From: CAZQCI01 sp964592255
GTDB lineage: Bacteria; UBA10199; SBBF01
Length of the DNA stretch: 64,000 bases
Direction: 5' to 3'
Assembly (NCBI GenBank): GCA_964592255.1
Contig: CAZQCI010000001.1
Span: 19,114 to 83,113, forward strand
In this document: positions 35,298-44,516 of the stretch, one piece after another
Position numbering within the stretch: the first letter of the stretch is position 1
How the letters are laid out: each line of letters opens with the position of its first letter
Translations under genes and position numbers: made by a program
The notes under the pieces: model-generated
What the model saw: the letters and a program-made list of their open reading frames with translations, nothing else
What the model was told of the DNA's origin: nothing
The model's database searches: none

Positions 35298-38270
35298 ATG
35301 AATTACTCACGGACTCAAATTATTATCTTCTTTATCGCCATTGTGGTTCTAGGATGGCTTTTATACCCGCGTACGCTTTTTCTTGGATTTATTTATGAAG
35401 GCTCAGCTTCATTAGAAAAATCAGAAAATTATTATCAACAGTATTTGGCTAAAAAACCTTTCAACCGCTTTGCCACATTACGTTTGGTCGATATCTACGA
35501 ACGTATGGGGGAACCTGAAAAAGCCACTCCTCTCTATACCAATCTCTATTCCCATCGCCTTCACGATTGGGATTTGGCTCAAAAATATTTAAAGCATTTA
35601 GAAAACAAAGGCGACTTTGAAGCCGCCTATAAACTAAGACAAGAAATAGCCCATAACTTTTTTGACGAAAAAAATATCCCACGAGAAAAAATTCAAGATC
35701 TGCTGACGCAAGCATTTAAATATGCTCAATGGAAACAAAAAACGGAAGAGGCTTATCAGCTCTTACAAAAAATAGCGGATATTTCAAAAAATCCAGACGC
35801 CACTCTTCAAACCCTACATTGGCTCGATTTAGGCCTGAAACATACCGATAAAATCATCGCACGGCTCAAAAAACAATTGGCTGAAAACCCACATGATAAA
35901 AATAGTCGCCGTGAACTTATTTCTGTCCAAATGGCATCTAAAAACTTTGAAGAAGCTTACCAAACTATTGACGAGGGATTAACGCAAGATCCGCGTGACA
36001 CGACTTTACTCAAACAACGTATTCAACTTGATGCAATAACTGGAAAATCGGAAATAGAAATCAAAGATACGCTCAAAATACTCAATCTGGCGACATTATC
36101 TTCAGAGGAGACAATCTATTTCAAGCTACACTTAGTATTTTTGTATCAAAAAATAGGACGTCTGGAAGAAGCGCTCCCTCTTTTTGAAGAACTCACAAAG
36201 ACCAACCCTAAAAATAAGGACATTTGGAAAAACTGGGCTTTTGTCTTAACACAGGATCAAAAAATAGATGCGGCTCTCAAGGTATTGGAAAAAAGTCGGT
36301 TTTATTTTCCTGATGATCTGGACTTAGAAGAACAACAAGTCTCTCTTCTTCTCTACCAGAAAAAAGACACCTCTTCCGTTGCTTTGTATGACGATTTTCT
36401 AAAGAAAAAACCCAAACCTTCTTTTGCCTTAGACGTGGCCTATCTTCTACTGGATCAAAAAGAAAAAAACAAAGCCCAAAACTGGTTAAACCGTGCATTA
36501 AAACTATTCCCCGAAAATGATAAACTCATCTTTTTGCTAGCGGATGTGAATGTTGAATTAGGTTTGCTTGAAGATGCTGATTTTTTGCTCACTTCTTATC
36601 TAAAAAAACACCCAAACAATTCTACAGCTCATTTAAAAACCGCTCATTTAGCAGCTATACGCTTTCAATTTGCCGCGTTAGAGCAACATTTACAGCAATA
36701 CTTAAGCCTTGAAAAAAATAAGTTCCAATCTCTCATCGCAGCCGGACAAGAATATTTGTTCGCAGGCCTTAATTCACAAGCGCAAAACTATTTCCAAAAA
36801 GCCCGTGACCAAAACCCGAAAGACCCGACTCCCTGGTTTTGGCTATCTGCAGCTTATTGGAGTCAAAACTCAAAAAAGTCCTCACAACAATCAGCCCATC
36901 AGGCAAGTCTCCTTTTCTCTAAAAAGAAAAGTAATACTACTTGGGAACGATTAAGCCTTAAAGCTCAAGCAATGGCTCGTTTTGATGAAGACATACGCCA
37001 AAAATATAAAAAAGCCTTGGAGCGCCATCCAAAAGATTTTGATTTTTACGCTGACTTTGCGGACGTGCTTCTTATGGAACAAGAAAACACCTTGGCTGCC
37101 GAAATTATTAAAACAATCGAGCAAAAATTTTCACAAAGACCAGAGGATGTCATTTCTCTTAAAGTGCGTTTAGCTCAACAGCAACACGATTGGAAAGAAG
37201 TGATTGATTTACTTAATAATCACCCAAAACCTTATTTAAGAGACACAAAAACTTTGGCGGAAGCTTACGCCGCCAATGGGCAATGGAAAAAAGCCATGGA
37301 CTATTATCAGCAATTATCCTCATCCTCCGATGAGGAAGCTCAGAAAAAACTAGGTTTAACCGAGGAAGCAGCCAAACTCCATGCCGAATATGATCATCGC
37401 ATTGGTCAAAACTTTCATTATCTGGATTTAGGAAACGATACCATCATTGAAGAGGGAATTTTCACTAAACATTACTTAAATGAATCACTCAAGATAACGG
37501 GTGAATTTGTCTGGGGGCACTATCAATCCCCCGGAATTGATTTTGAGGGAAACGCAGAATATGGTAGGATCCTTCTTTCAAAACAATGGGGGCCCCAATG
37601 GCAACTTGAAGGAGGTCTGGGGTTTGGGGTGAGTGAGCAACATGAAACAGTGTCACCTTTATTAGGAATACGCTACAAACCTTGGGAGAAACTTTTATTG
37701 GAAATGCAAGGAAGTCTTCGGGAATTAAGAACGGATCTTCCCCAATCGGTAGCCCGGGGCGCACTAAAAAGCCAAGTGTCTTTTCAGTGGAATTGGCAAG
37801 CTACTTCCCGTTTTAATTTTTCCGGCACTTATCGTCTGGGAAAAAATAGCTTAAGCGGAGGAGAAAAAGCTTGGGAACAAAGTTTTGAACCGTCGCTTTC
37901 GTTTCTATTGCTGCGCCAACCCGATGTATTTATAGGCTACCAGTTCAGCCTGGTTCATGTAGATGACAATGACGGTTTTTTAAGAAAACTCCCCTTGCTA
38001 CCCGATGTGAGGGCGCATTATTTAACAGCTGGGTTTAATCATCCCATCACCCCAACCTTTAAGGTGGCAAGTGGCTTTTTTCTGGGTGAAGACACGGCAA
38101 GAAACCTTCATTTTTTTGAAGGCGATTTATGGGGGGCCAATGCCTCCTTTGTGTGGAACCTCACCTCATGGTTAGATATGACAGGTTTTTATAGTTACGG
38201 CAGAGAAACTCTCACTGAAAGCGCCGGTCAGAGCCATAATCTCAACTTCGGCTTTTCAGGACATTGGTAA
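35298..38270 (+). CDS. pelB: PelB-like TPR / outer-membrane beta-barrel protein
   Basis: A 990-residue protein (ATG at 35298; a TTG at 35283 would overlap the previous gene). An N-terminal membrane helix (about 8-26) is followed by tandem TPR helices to about residue 700, then a C-terminal beta-barrel (about 705-990) of alternating strands ending in an aromatic residue (FGFSGHW). This is the architecture of PelB, which guides polymer through the periplasm and forms the outer-membrane pore. It is somewhat shorter than P. aeruginosa PelB (about 1190). The call rests on architecture and locus order; sequence identity to PelB cannot be judged here. Confidence 0.8.
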   Translation: MNYSRTQIIIFFIAIVVLGWLLYPRTLFLGFIYEGSASLEKSENYYQQYLAKKPFNRFATLRLVDIYERMGEPEKATPLYTNLYSHRLHDWDLAQKYLKHLENKGDFEAAYKLRQEIAHNFFDEKNIPREKIQDLLTQAFKYAQWKQKTEEAYQLLQKIADISKNPDATLQTLHWLDLGLKHTDKIIARLKKQLAENPHDKNSRRELISVQMASKNFEEAYQTIDEGLTQDPRDTTLLKQRIQLDAITGKSEIEIKDTLKILNLATLSSEETIYFKLHLVFLYQKIGRLEEALPLFEELTKTNPKNKDIWKNWAFVLTQDQKIDAALKVLEKSRFYFPDDLDLEEQQVSLLLYQKKDTSSVALYDDFLKKKPKPSFALDVAYLLLDQKEKNKAQNWLNRALKLFPENDKLIFLLADVNVELGLLEDADFLLTSYLKKHPNNSTAHLKTAHLAAIRFQFAALEQHLQQYLSLEKNKFQSLIAAGQEYLFAGLNSQAQNYFQKARDQNPKDPTPWFWLSAAYWSQNSKKSSQQSAHQASLLFSKKKSNTTWERLSLKAQAMARFDEDIRQKYKKALERHPKDFDFYADFADVLLMEQENTLAAEIIKTIEQKFSQRPEDVISLKVRLAQQQHDWKEVIDLLNNHPKPYLRDTKTLAEAYAANGQWKKAMDYYQQLSSSSDEEAQKKLGLTEEAAKLHAEYDHRIGQNFHYLDLGNDTIIEEGIFTKHYLNESLKITGEFVWGHYQSPGIDFEGNAEYGRILLSKQWGPQWQLEGGLGFGVSEQHETVSPLLGIRYKPWEKLLLEMQGSLRELRTDLPQSVARGALKSQVSFQWNWQATSRFNFSGTYRLGKNSLSGGEKAWEQSFEPSLSFLLLRQPDVFIGYQFSLVHVDDNDGFLRKLPLLPDVRAHYLTAGFNHPITPTFKVASGFFLGEDTARNLHFFEGDLWGANASFVWNLTSWLDMTGFYSYGRETLTESAGQSHNLNFGFSGHW

Positions 38271-38274
38271 AGAT

Positions 38275-38640
38275 ATGGGAAAAAAAATATTGTTAATCGA
38301 CGATGAAGTAGATTTTACTGAAGTGGTGGGCACCTTGCTGCGTTTTCATGATTTCGACGTAGACACTATCAATGAGCCTCTTCTAGCTCCTGAAGCTATT
38401 AATAAAAATAATTATGATCTCATTGTTAGCGATTTGATGATGCCCGATATCAACGGCTTTGAATTGGTCGAGAAGATTAGGACCATGCCGCGCTACAAAG
38501 ACACCCCAATCATTACCTTGTCGGCAAAACTCCTTAACGATGAAGAAAGAAAACAATTGCTCCATCATGGTGTTCATTGTTTATCTAAACCATTCGAGCC
38601 CAGTGGATTGGTAGATCAAATTTGTCAATTACTTGGCTAA
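38275..38640 (+). CDS. Stand-alone response regulator receiver domain 2
   Basis: A 121-residue CheY-like receiver. Phosphorylation site Asp53 (LIVSDLMMP); acid pocket Asp9-Asp10; Ser83; Lys105 in LSKPFE. Complete and probably functional, with no output domain. It sits four bases after the PelB-like gene and 36 bases before the PelD-like gene. It is clearly different in sequence from receiver 1, so it does not look like a recent duplicate. Its target may be one of the neighbouring membrane or repeat proteins. Confidence 0.92.
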   Translation: MGKKILLIDDEVDFTEVVGTLLRFHDFDVDTINEPLLAPEAINKNNYDLIVSDLMMPDINGFELVEKIRTMPRYKDTPIITLSAKLLNDEERKQLLHHGVHCLSKPFEPSGLVDQICQLLG

Positions 38641-38676
38641 AGACCGTCTCTTCTTTTGTCATAAAAAGACAAAAGA

Positions 38677-40065
38677 ATGAGTAGGGAGAAAATTTCGGAT
38701 TTGAAACGATACTCTTATTTGTACGAAATTCCTCTTTTTTACTTGGTTTTATGTGGAATCAATTTCTACCTGGTGCCGGAATATCCTTCTTTTTTTGGCA
38801 TTGATCCCCATCCTTATTGGTTAGGCATTGTATTATTTGCCTTCCGGTATGGATTAGTCCCCTCACTCATCTCAGGCGTGTTATCAGCCCTATTATTTTT
38901 ATTCGGAATATTCTTATTTGGAGAACGCTATCTTTTTGAAGACGCCGTTTTCTTCCTTCTACCCTCTTTCTTCATCATTGTTTCAACTTGCCTAGGTTTC
39001 TTAACACGCCAAACACATAAAAAAATAATCCAATTCCAAGACGCCGAAATAAGCGCCAGTCAAAAGGAAAAACATTTAAACGAAGAAATAAAAACCCTAA
39101 CCGAAATTAATAATAACCTTGAAAAAAGAATAGTCACTCGTATGTCAACCTTGGTGACTTTATATGAAGGAGCCAGGAGGCTTGAAACTCACGATATCGA
39201 AGAGCTTTACAAATCAGGCTTGGACTTTATCACTAAAACATTAGGAGCCGATGAAGCAGCCATTTATCTTAAACAAAACAATGAATGGCATTTAAAAGAA
39301 AGCATTGGCTGGAAAGAGTACGAAAAGCATCCAAAAATATTAAAATGGTCCGAGGGCCTAACCGGACTTGCAGGATCTACGAATAAGATTGTCAGCATTC
39401 GTGATTTTATGGGTCACAGCCCTAAAGAACTCCCTAATATATTTAGCGACGCACTAGTAGCCGCTCCTTTACGCTTAGGGGAGCATGGCAAAGTCATCGG
39501 TGTAATTGCCATTCAACGAATGCCTTTTTTAAGTTTCACTAGCTCTTCAGTCAACCTCTTCTCTTTTCTCATGAACTGGATTTCACGTTCCGTAGGAGAA
39601 GCTTCGTATATTCAAGAGTTAAAAGAACAAGAAATTATCGATCCAGAACTTCAGGTATATTCTCATTCTTATTTTTTATCTCGTGCACGGCAAGAATTCT
39701 TACGATCAAAAAACTATTATTTACCTCTTGGGCTTGGAGTTGTCTCCTTCGATCAAACCACTCCTTTATCTGCCAAAGAAAATAAACGCCTTCTCTTAGC
39801 CATAGCCCAGCTCCTTAAACAAAACATACGTGAAATGGATGTGGTTGCACGCTTTCCTTCTTCAGAACACCCTTTTTCTATTCTCTTCATCACAGCTAGC
39901 CCTAAACAAACCGAAGAGATGACTGAAAAAATAACGCATGCTTACCAGGAATTAAAATTAGTCGATGCTAAAGGTAAGCCCCTGCCTCTTATTAAAATTA
40001 AATTGTCTCATTTTTCCCCACAAGTGGCCGATATCGATCAAATGCTTCGAGAGGCTCTCATATGA
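38677..40065 (+). CDS. pelD: PelD-like c-di-GMP receptor (membrane, GAF, degenerate GGDEF)
   Basis: A 462-residue inner-membrane protein: about four helices (17-110), a coiled segment (about 115-155), a GAF domain (about 158-310) and a GGDEF-like domain (about 325-462). The catalytic GGDEF is replaced (ARFPSSEHPF), so it should not make c-di-GMP. The inhibitory-site motif RxxD is kept as Arg385-Glu-Met-Asp388, at the place equivalent to Arg367/Asp370 that binds c-di-GMP in P. aeruginosa PelD. It therefore likely switches polymer production on when c-di-GMP is bound. Its stop overlaps the next ATG by four bases. Confidence 0.88.
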   Translation: MSREKISDLKRYSYLYEIPLFYLVLCGINFYLVPEYPSFFGIDPHPYWLGIVLFAFRYGLVPSLISGVLSALLFLFGIFLFGERYLFEDAVFFLLPSFFIIVSTCLGFLTRQTHKKIIQFQDAEISASQKEKHLNEEIKTLTEINNNLEKRIVTRMSTLVTLYEGARRLETHDIEELYKSGLDFITKTLGADEAAIYLKQNNEWHLKESIGWKEYEKHPKILKWSEGLTGLAGSTNKIVSIRDFMGHSPKELPNIFSDALVAAPLRLGEHGKVIGVIAIQRMPFLSFTSSSVNLFSFLMNWISRSVGEASYIQELKEQEIIDPELQVYSHSYFLSRARQEFLRSKNYYLPLGLGVVSFDQTTPLSAKENKRLLLAIAQLLKQNIREMDVVARFPSSEHPFSILFITASPKQTEEMTEKITHAYQELKLVDAKGKPLPLIKIKLSHFSPQVADIDQMLREALI

Positions 40066-41099
40066 TGCATGCACGATTCATGTTTTTTTGGGGTTTAAGT
40101 GGTCTCTGTGAGTTTCCGTTTCTCCAAACTCTATTAGGTTTTCCTTATTTTTTTAAAGGGCACACTCCCTTTGTGGTCTTACTGCATGTGACGGGATCCG
40201 TATTGCTCTTTTTTTGTGTCCCCAAAGGAGAAGGCTGGTTTCATCCGGCACGCATGGGCGCAAAAACCTTTTTCTACATGGGGCTTTTTTTGCCGTTTGT
40301 AGGATGGATCATTTCCGGAATCTTATACATTCATTTCATCAAAGAAAAAGACAAACCCTATACTATAAACCAGGAAGATGATGATAATTTTTTCATGGAC
40401 TCATTTCCTTCTTTATCCCTTTCTATTCAGCTTCCACGGCGAAATCGTCTTCAAAAACAATTGGATTTTATTCCTTTAGTAGACATCATCCGAGGACCGG
40501 AAGAGATAGAGCTTAAACGTGGAGCTATCGAAAAACTTGCTCAAATTAATACCCCAGAAACAATCGACCTACTTTTCTCTCTACGTAGCGATCCAGTCAT
40601 GGAAGTGCGTTTCTATGCTACGTCTGCTTTGGGAAAAATCAAAAAAGAATTTGATGAACGTCTTGATGCTGCCAAAGAAGAAATAAAAAAAACAAGCCCC
40701 AGCAGTAAGGCACGACTCAACTTAGCTCAGGCTTACTTAGAATATGCCCAATCTCATCTTTTGGATAAAGTAACAACTTCCGCCTACGAAACAGAAGCTC
40801 TGTTTCACTTGCAGGAAGAGCTCAACAACCCCTTCCCTTCCCTACAAGCCTTTTGGATGCTCATTGATTTATACAAAAATCATCGTCGATGGGAGCAAGC
40901 ATTAGATTTACTAGAAAAATTGGAGCACCACCCGGAAACAGAAATTATTTTAGTTTTAAAAAGTAAAATTGAAATTATTTATTTGATGCAACGCTATCAA
41001 GAAATACCGGTTTTATTAGAAAAACTGACTCAAAAAAATAAATTACCAGACGAATGGACCGCTCTAGCACAATGGTGGGGGGCCCATGTTGAACATTAA
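40062..41099 (+). CDS. pelE: PelE-like membrane/TPR protein
   Basis: A 345-residue protein with two or three helices in the first 100 residues, a HEAT-like pair (about 158-205, with DPVMEVRFYATSALGKI) and TPR-like helices to the end. Size, position between PelD and PelF, and layout match PelE, the inner-membrane TPR partner of PelD. The HEAT-like stretch is not something I associate with PelE and foreshadows the HEAT protein encoded next. The sequence is poorly conserved in this family, so the name rests on context. It overlaps the next gene by 14 bases. Confidence 0.75.
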   Translation: MMHARFMFFWGLSGLCEFPFLQTLLGFPYFFKGHTPFVVLLHVTGSVLLFFCVPKGEGWFHPARMGAKTFFYMGLFLPFVGWIISGILYIHFIKEKDKPYTINQEDDDNFFMDSFPSLSLSIQLPRRNRLQKQLDFIPLVDIIRGPEEIELKRGAIEKLAQINTPETIDLLFSLRSDPVMEVRFYATSALGKIKKEFDERLDAAKEEIKKTSPSSKARLNLAQAYLEYAQSHLLDKVTTSAYETEALFHLQEELNNPFPSLQAFWMLIDLYKNHRRWEQALDLLEKLEHHPETEIILVLKSKIEIIYLMQRYQEIPVLLEKLTQKNKLPDEWTALAQWWGAHVEH

Positions 41100-43050
41100 A
41101 AAAATTAAAGAACTCATTCATGGACCCAGTGAAGACGGTCGATTTGAAGCCTTTTTAGAGCTCTTTGAATCGGAAGATCCCAAAGCTTTGGAGGAAATAC
41201 ATCATATACTCACATCTCCCGACCCAGTGATTAAAATTAAATTCTTGCGCTTCTTATCACACGCAGAATCAGAAAAATCTTTGCCATTAATTGTTACATG
41301 CTTAAAAGATAAAAATCCCATCGTCATCAACGTGGCTCGAAAGGTTTTTGAAAAAAATACTTTTCCTTTAAAGTTTCGAAGCCTTCTTCCATTTCTCAAC
41401 GCCCCTCACGATGATTTATTTACTTATGCGGTAAAAGCGTTAGCTCAGGCGGGTATCACCGAAATTATTGAACCTTTATTTGAACAGCTAAAAAGAGTGG
41501 GGGAAGAAAGGCAGCTGATTATTTTATCGGTTTTACGTTGGCTTCCCGAAGAAAGAATGATTCCTGTTCTCCTGTCTTATCTTAAATCAAAAAATGACAA
41601 TATCCGCTATAAAACTTTAATGGTCTTTGGAAGTCTATTGAGTGCAGGCCATAGTTCGGCACGCAAACATCTACTTCCCTCTCTCAAGGATAACAATGCC
41701 TCAATTCGGCAAGCTGTTTTATGGTGTTTAAAAAGAGCCCCTTCAAAAAAAGATTATTCAATTTTTTTAAATTACTCACAAAAAGATCCAGATCCTTTAG
41801 TCAGACAAGAAGCTCTAATAGGGCTGAGTACTTTTCCCCCACGAAAAATTATTTTGCCTATTCTTTCTCTCATGGCGACTGAAAAATCACGCATGGTTTT
41901 ATTGAAAGGAGAAGGACTTCTTTTGGGAATAAACATTCAAGATCTGGAATCCGAGTTAAGTAAAGCGCTTCAATCCAAAAATACCAAAATTAGAGAAAGA
42001 GCCCAACTGTTAATGTCGGAATTAGGACGCAATTCGGAAAGTTTTTGTAAAAAATTACTCGAAAAAGCCATGCGGATCAAATCACCTAAAGAAAGACTCA
42101 CTTTAATTGAAGCACTAGGCAATACACAAAGTCACAATGCCATTGCCTGGCTGGAAACCCTGCTCAACACAGATCCCTTAACATCCTATGCAGCTATTTC
42201 GGCCTTGTTAAAAATTTGGGGCGAAAACCCACAACAACCCATTCTTAAATATTTACAACATCAAAAATCAGCCATTACCCGCCAAAACGTACTCAAGCAT
42301 CTGGTTAAAAAAAATATCCCTTTGAAAAGCAATACTGATTTAGAAAAATATCTGATGGGTCTTTTAGAAGACGCCAATTTAAATATTCGATATCTAGCAA
42401 CTCAAGCCTTGCTCAAGATCAACAGCTCAATGCTGCTACACCCCTTAATGAAAACATTACTTAACGAGTCTGACCCCACAACTTTTCAACTTTTGCGACA
42501 AAGTATTTTATCTTTACTAGCAAAAAACCCCCAATTAATCGGTCCAATGTTAAAATTGTATTATCAAGACAGTAAGGCTCTTCATACTTTAATCAACCTG
42601 ATGAGTGAAATCGACTTGGAAGGATCTCATTCTTTAGAACTATTAATCATTCTCTTATCCCCACCTTTCATGCTGGATAACTCGCCTTTGCTTCAAGAAG
42701 CGGTCCGTTTCATCCTCATCCAATATCTTCAAGATAAAATTCGCTTAGAAGATGTGGTTGAAAGCGTATCTACTATTCCACAACGGGATTTGATTTTTGA
42801 TTGTTTATATACTCAACTAGAAAATCAATCTAGCTCTATGCGCCCTATTTTTTCTAAATCTAAAATTGAAACCTGGCTTCATAACGACTGCCTGCTCTCC
42901 CCTTCCTTATTACGGCTACTCGCTTTAAGTCAGGATGAAAAATTAATCGCTGTATTAGTTCAATTCACATCACAAAAACCTTTAGCACCATACAAAGCAG
43001 AATTGATCCATACTCTTAATCGGATGATTTGGCAGGAGGCCTGCTCATGA
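41086..43050 (+). CDS. HEAT-repeat protein inside the Pel-like cluster
   Basis: A 654-residue protein with no signal or membrane helix, so it should be cytoplasmic. It is built almost entirely of paired helices of about 30-40 residues with HEAT spacing (for example NIRYKTLMVFGSLLSAG, SIRQAVLWCLKRAPS, NIRYLATQALLKINS). No catalytic motif is seen. It overlaps the PelE-like gene by 14 bases and the PelF ATG by four, so it is translated as part of the machine. HEAT solenoids bind partner proteins; a scaffold linking PelD/E, PelF or the receivers is an inference. It is not a standard pel gene. Confidence 0.8.
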   Translation: MLNIKKIKELIHGPSEDGRFEAFLELFESEDPKALEEIHHILTSPDPVIKIKFLRFLSHAESEKSLPLIVTCLKDKNPIVINVARKVFEKNTFPLKFRSLLPFLNAPHDDLFTYAVKALAQAGITEIIEPLFEQLKRVGEERQLIILSVLRWLPEERMIPVLLSYLKSKNDNIRYKTLMVFGSLLSAGHSSARKHLLPSLKDNNASIRQAVLWCLKRAPSKKDYSIFLNYSQKDPDPLVRQEALIGLSTFPPRKIILPILSLMATEKSRMVLLKGEGLLLGINIQDLESELSKALQSKNTKIRERAQLLMSELGRNSESFCKKLLEKAMRIKSPKERLTLIEALGNTQSHNAIAWLETLLNTDPLTSYAAISALLKIWGENPQQPILKYLQHQKSAITRQNVLKHLVKKNIPLKSNTDLEKYLMGLLEDANLNIRYLATQALLKINSSMLLHPLMKTLLNESDPTTFQLLRQSILSLLAKNPQLIGPMLKLYYQDSKALHTLINLMSEIDLEGSHSLELLIILLSPPFMLDNSPLLQEAVRFILIQYLQDKIRLEDVVESVSTIPQRDLIFDCLYTQLENQSSSMRPIFSKSKIETWLHNDCLLSPSLLRLLALSQDEKLIAVLVQFTSQKPLAPYKAELIHTLNRMIWQEACS

Positions 43051-44507
43051 TCGACGTATGCCTCCTCTTAGAAGGAACCTATCCTTATGTCGCTGGAGGA
43101 GTATCCACGTGGGTTCATCAACTTATTTCTTCCATCAAAGATTTACGCTTTGGTATTTTATTCATTGCACCTTATTCAGACCCTACACGCACTCTAAAAT
43201 ATGAAGTACCCAACCATGTGCTCTATCTGAAAGAAATTTATTTACACGACTACAACTTAGAATTACGACCCAAAAGAAAACCAACCTCACAAGACTATGA
43301 ACTGATTAAAAAATTTTATGAAAATGTTCAAAAAGAGGATTTCAAGTTATTTGCTAACTTTGTTCGCCTCTTCCAAGGAGAAAACTCATGTTTCGGCATC
43401 CAAAATCTTTTTAATTCGGAGCAAACCTGGGATTTGCTTACTTATTTTTACGAACGATATGCGGGTGATATTTCTTTCATTGATTATTTTTGGACTTGGC
43501 GAGGTACCCATTTACCCTTGATGCAAATGCTCACTGCAGAAATTCCACGAGCTAAAATTTACCATGCCGTCTCAACCGGTTATGCAGGTCTTATTGGAGC
43601 CATTGCTAAACAATTCAATCAAGGAAAGTTTTTTTTAACAGAACACGGGCTCTATACTCACGAGCGCATGCTAGAAATCTCACAAGCCTCTTGGATTTAT
43701 GAACAGAAAAAAAGAGATTTCAAAGCCGAAAAAGGATTTTCTTTTTTTAAGCAATGGTGGATTACCATTTTTGATACTCTCAGTCGTTTAGCCTACGATT
43801 CAGCCGACAATATTTATACTCTATTTGAAGGCAACAAAAGACGGCAAATTTTACAAGGCGCACAAGCCGATAAAATCACAGTCATCCCTAACGGCATTGA
43901 TGTTATCGCCTTTGAAAAAATTGAGCGGAGTAAAAAAACACACCCACAAATAGGTCTTATTGGACGAGTTGTCACAATTAAAGATATCAAAACATATATT
44001 CAAGCAGCCCGTATTGTTCTTCAAAAGTTACCGACAGCCTCTTTTTACATCATTGGCCCTACGGATGAAGAGCAAGAATATTTTGAAGAATGTAAAATGA
44101 TGGTGGAAGCCCTGCACATGGAAAATAATATTATCTTCACGGGGCGAGTAGACCCAAAAACCTATTATGCGTTTCTGGACTTAGTAGTCCTTACCAGTAT
44201 TTCAGAAGCCCAACCTTATGTCATTTTAGAAGCCAATGCCGTAGGCATACCGGTAGTAGCCAGCGATGTGGGGGCTTGCCGAGAAATGCTGGAAGGAAGC
44301 AGTTCTTTGGATCGGACCTTAGGAGTGAGTGGTAAAATCACAGAAGTATCCAACCCTGACGATACAGCTAAAGCCATTGTAGAGATTATGACCAACGAAA
44401 CCCTGTATCGGCATATGAGCCAAACGGGAAAACAAAGAGTGAAACAATATTATGACGATCGTGATTTGATCAGCAAATACATAAATATTTACGAAAAAAA
44501 CTTATAA
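43047..44507 (+). CDS. pelF: PelF-type glycosyltransferase
   Basis: A 486-residue GT4-family glycosyltransferase of the cytoplasm that polymerises Pel polysaccharide from UDP-sugars. The N-terminus MIDVCLLLEGTYPYVAGGVS is the PelF signature. The EX7E motif is Glu387-Glu395 (SEAQPYVILEANAVG), and IPNGIDV and GRVVTIKDIKTYIQA are donor-domain motifs. The start is the ATG at 43047 with AGGAGG seven bases upstream; an in-frame TTG at 43029 is less likely. It overlaps the HEAT gene stop by four bases. This is one of the two strongest anchors for calling the cluster pel. Confidence 0.95.
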   Translation: MIDVCLLLEGTYPYVAGGVSTWVHQLISSIKDLRFGILFIAPYSDPTRTLKYEVPNHVLYLKEIYLHDYNLELRPKRKPTSQDYELIKKFYENVQKEDFKLFANFVRLFQGENSCFGIQNLFNSEQTWDLLTYFYERYAGDISFIDYFWTWRGTHLPLMQMLTAEIPRAKIYHAVSTGYAGLIGAIAKQFNQGKFFLTEHGLYTHERMLEISQASWIYEQKKRDFKAEKGFSFFKQWWITIFDTLSRLAYDSADNIYTLFEGNKRRQILQGAQADKITVIPNGIDVIAFEKIERSKKTHPQIGLIGRVVTIKDIKTYIQAARIVLQKLPTASFYIIGPTDEEQEYFEECKMMVEALHMENNIIFTGRVDPKTYYAFLDLVVLTSISEAQPYVILEANAVGIPVVASDVGACREMLEGSSSLDRTLGVSGKITEVSNPDDTAKAIVEIMTNETLYRHMSQTGKQRVKQYYDDRDLISKYINIYEKNL

Positions 44508-44516
44508 CTTATTCTT

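Noticed and set aside
32040..38640. Receivers as halves of one broken two-component gene
   Set aside because: They are 6 kb apart, complete, and different from each other in sequence.
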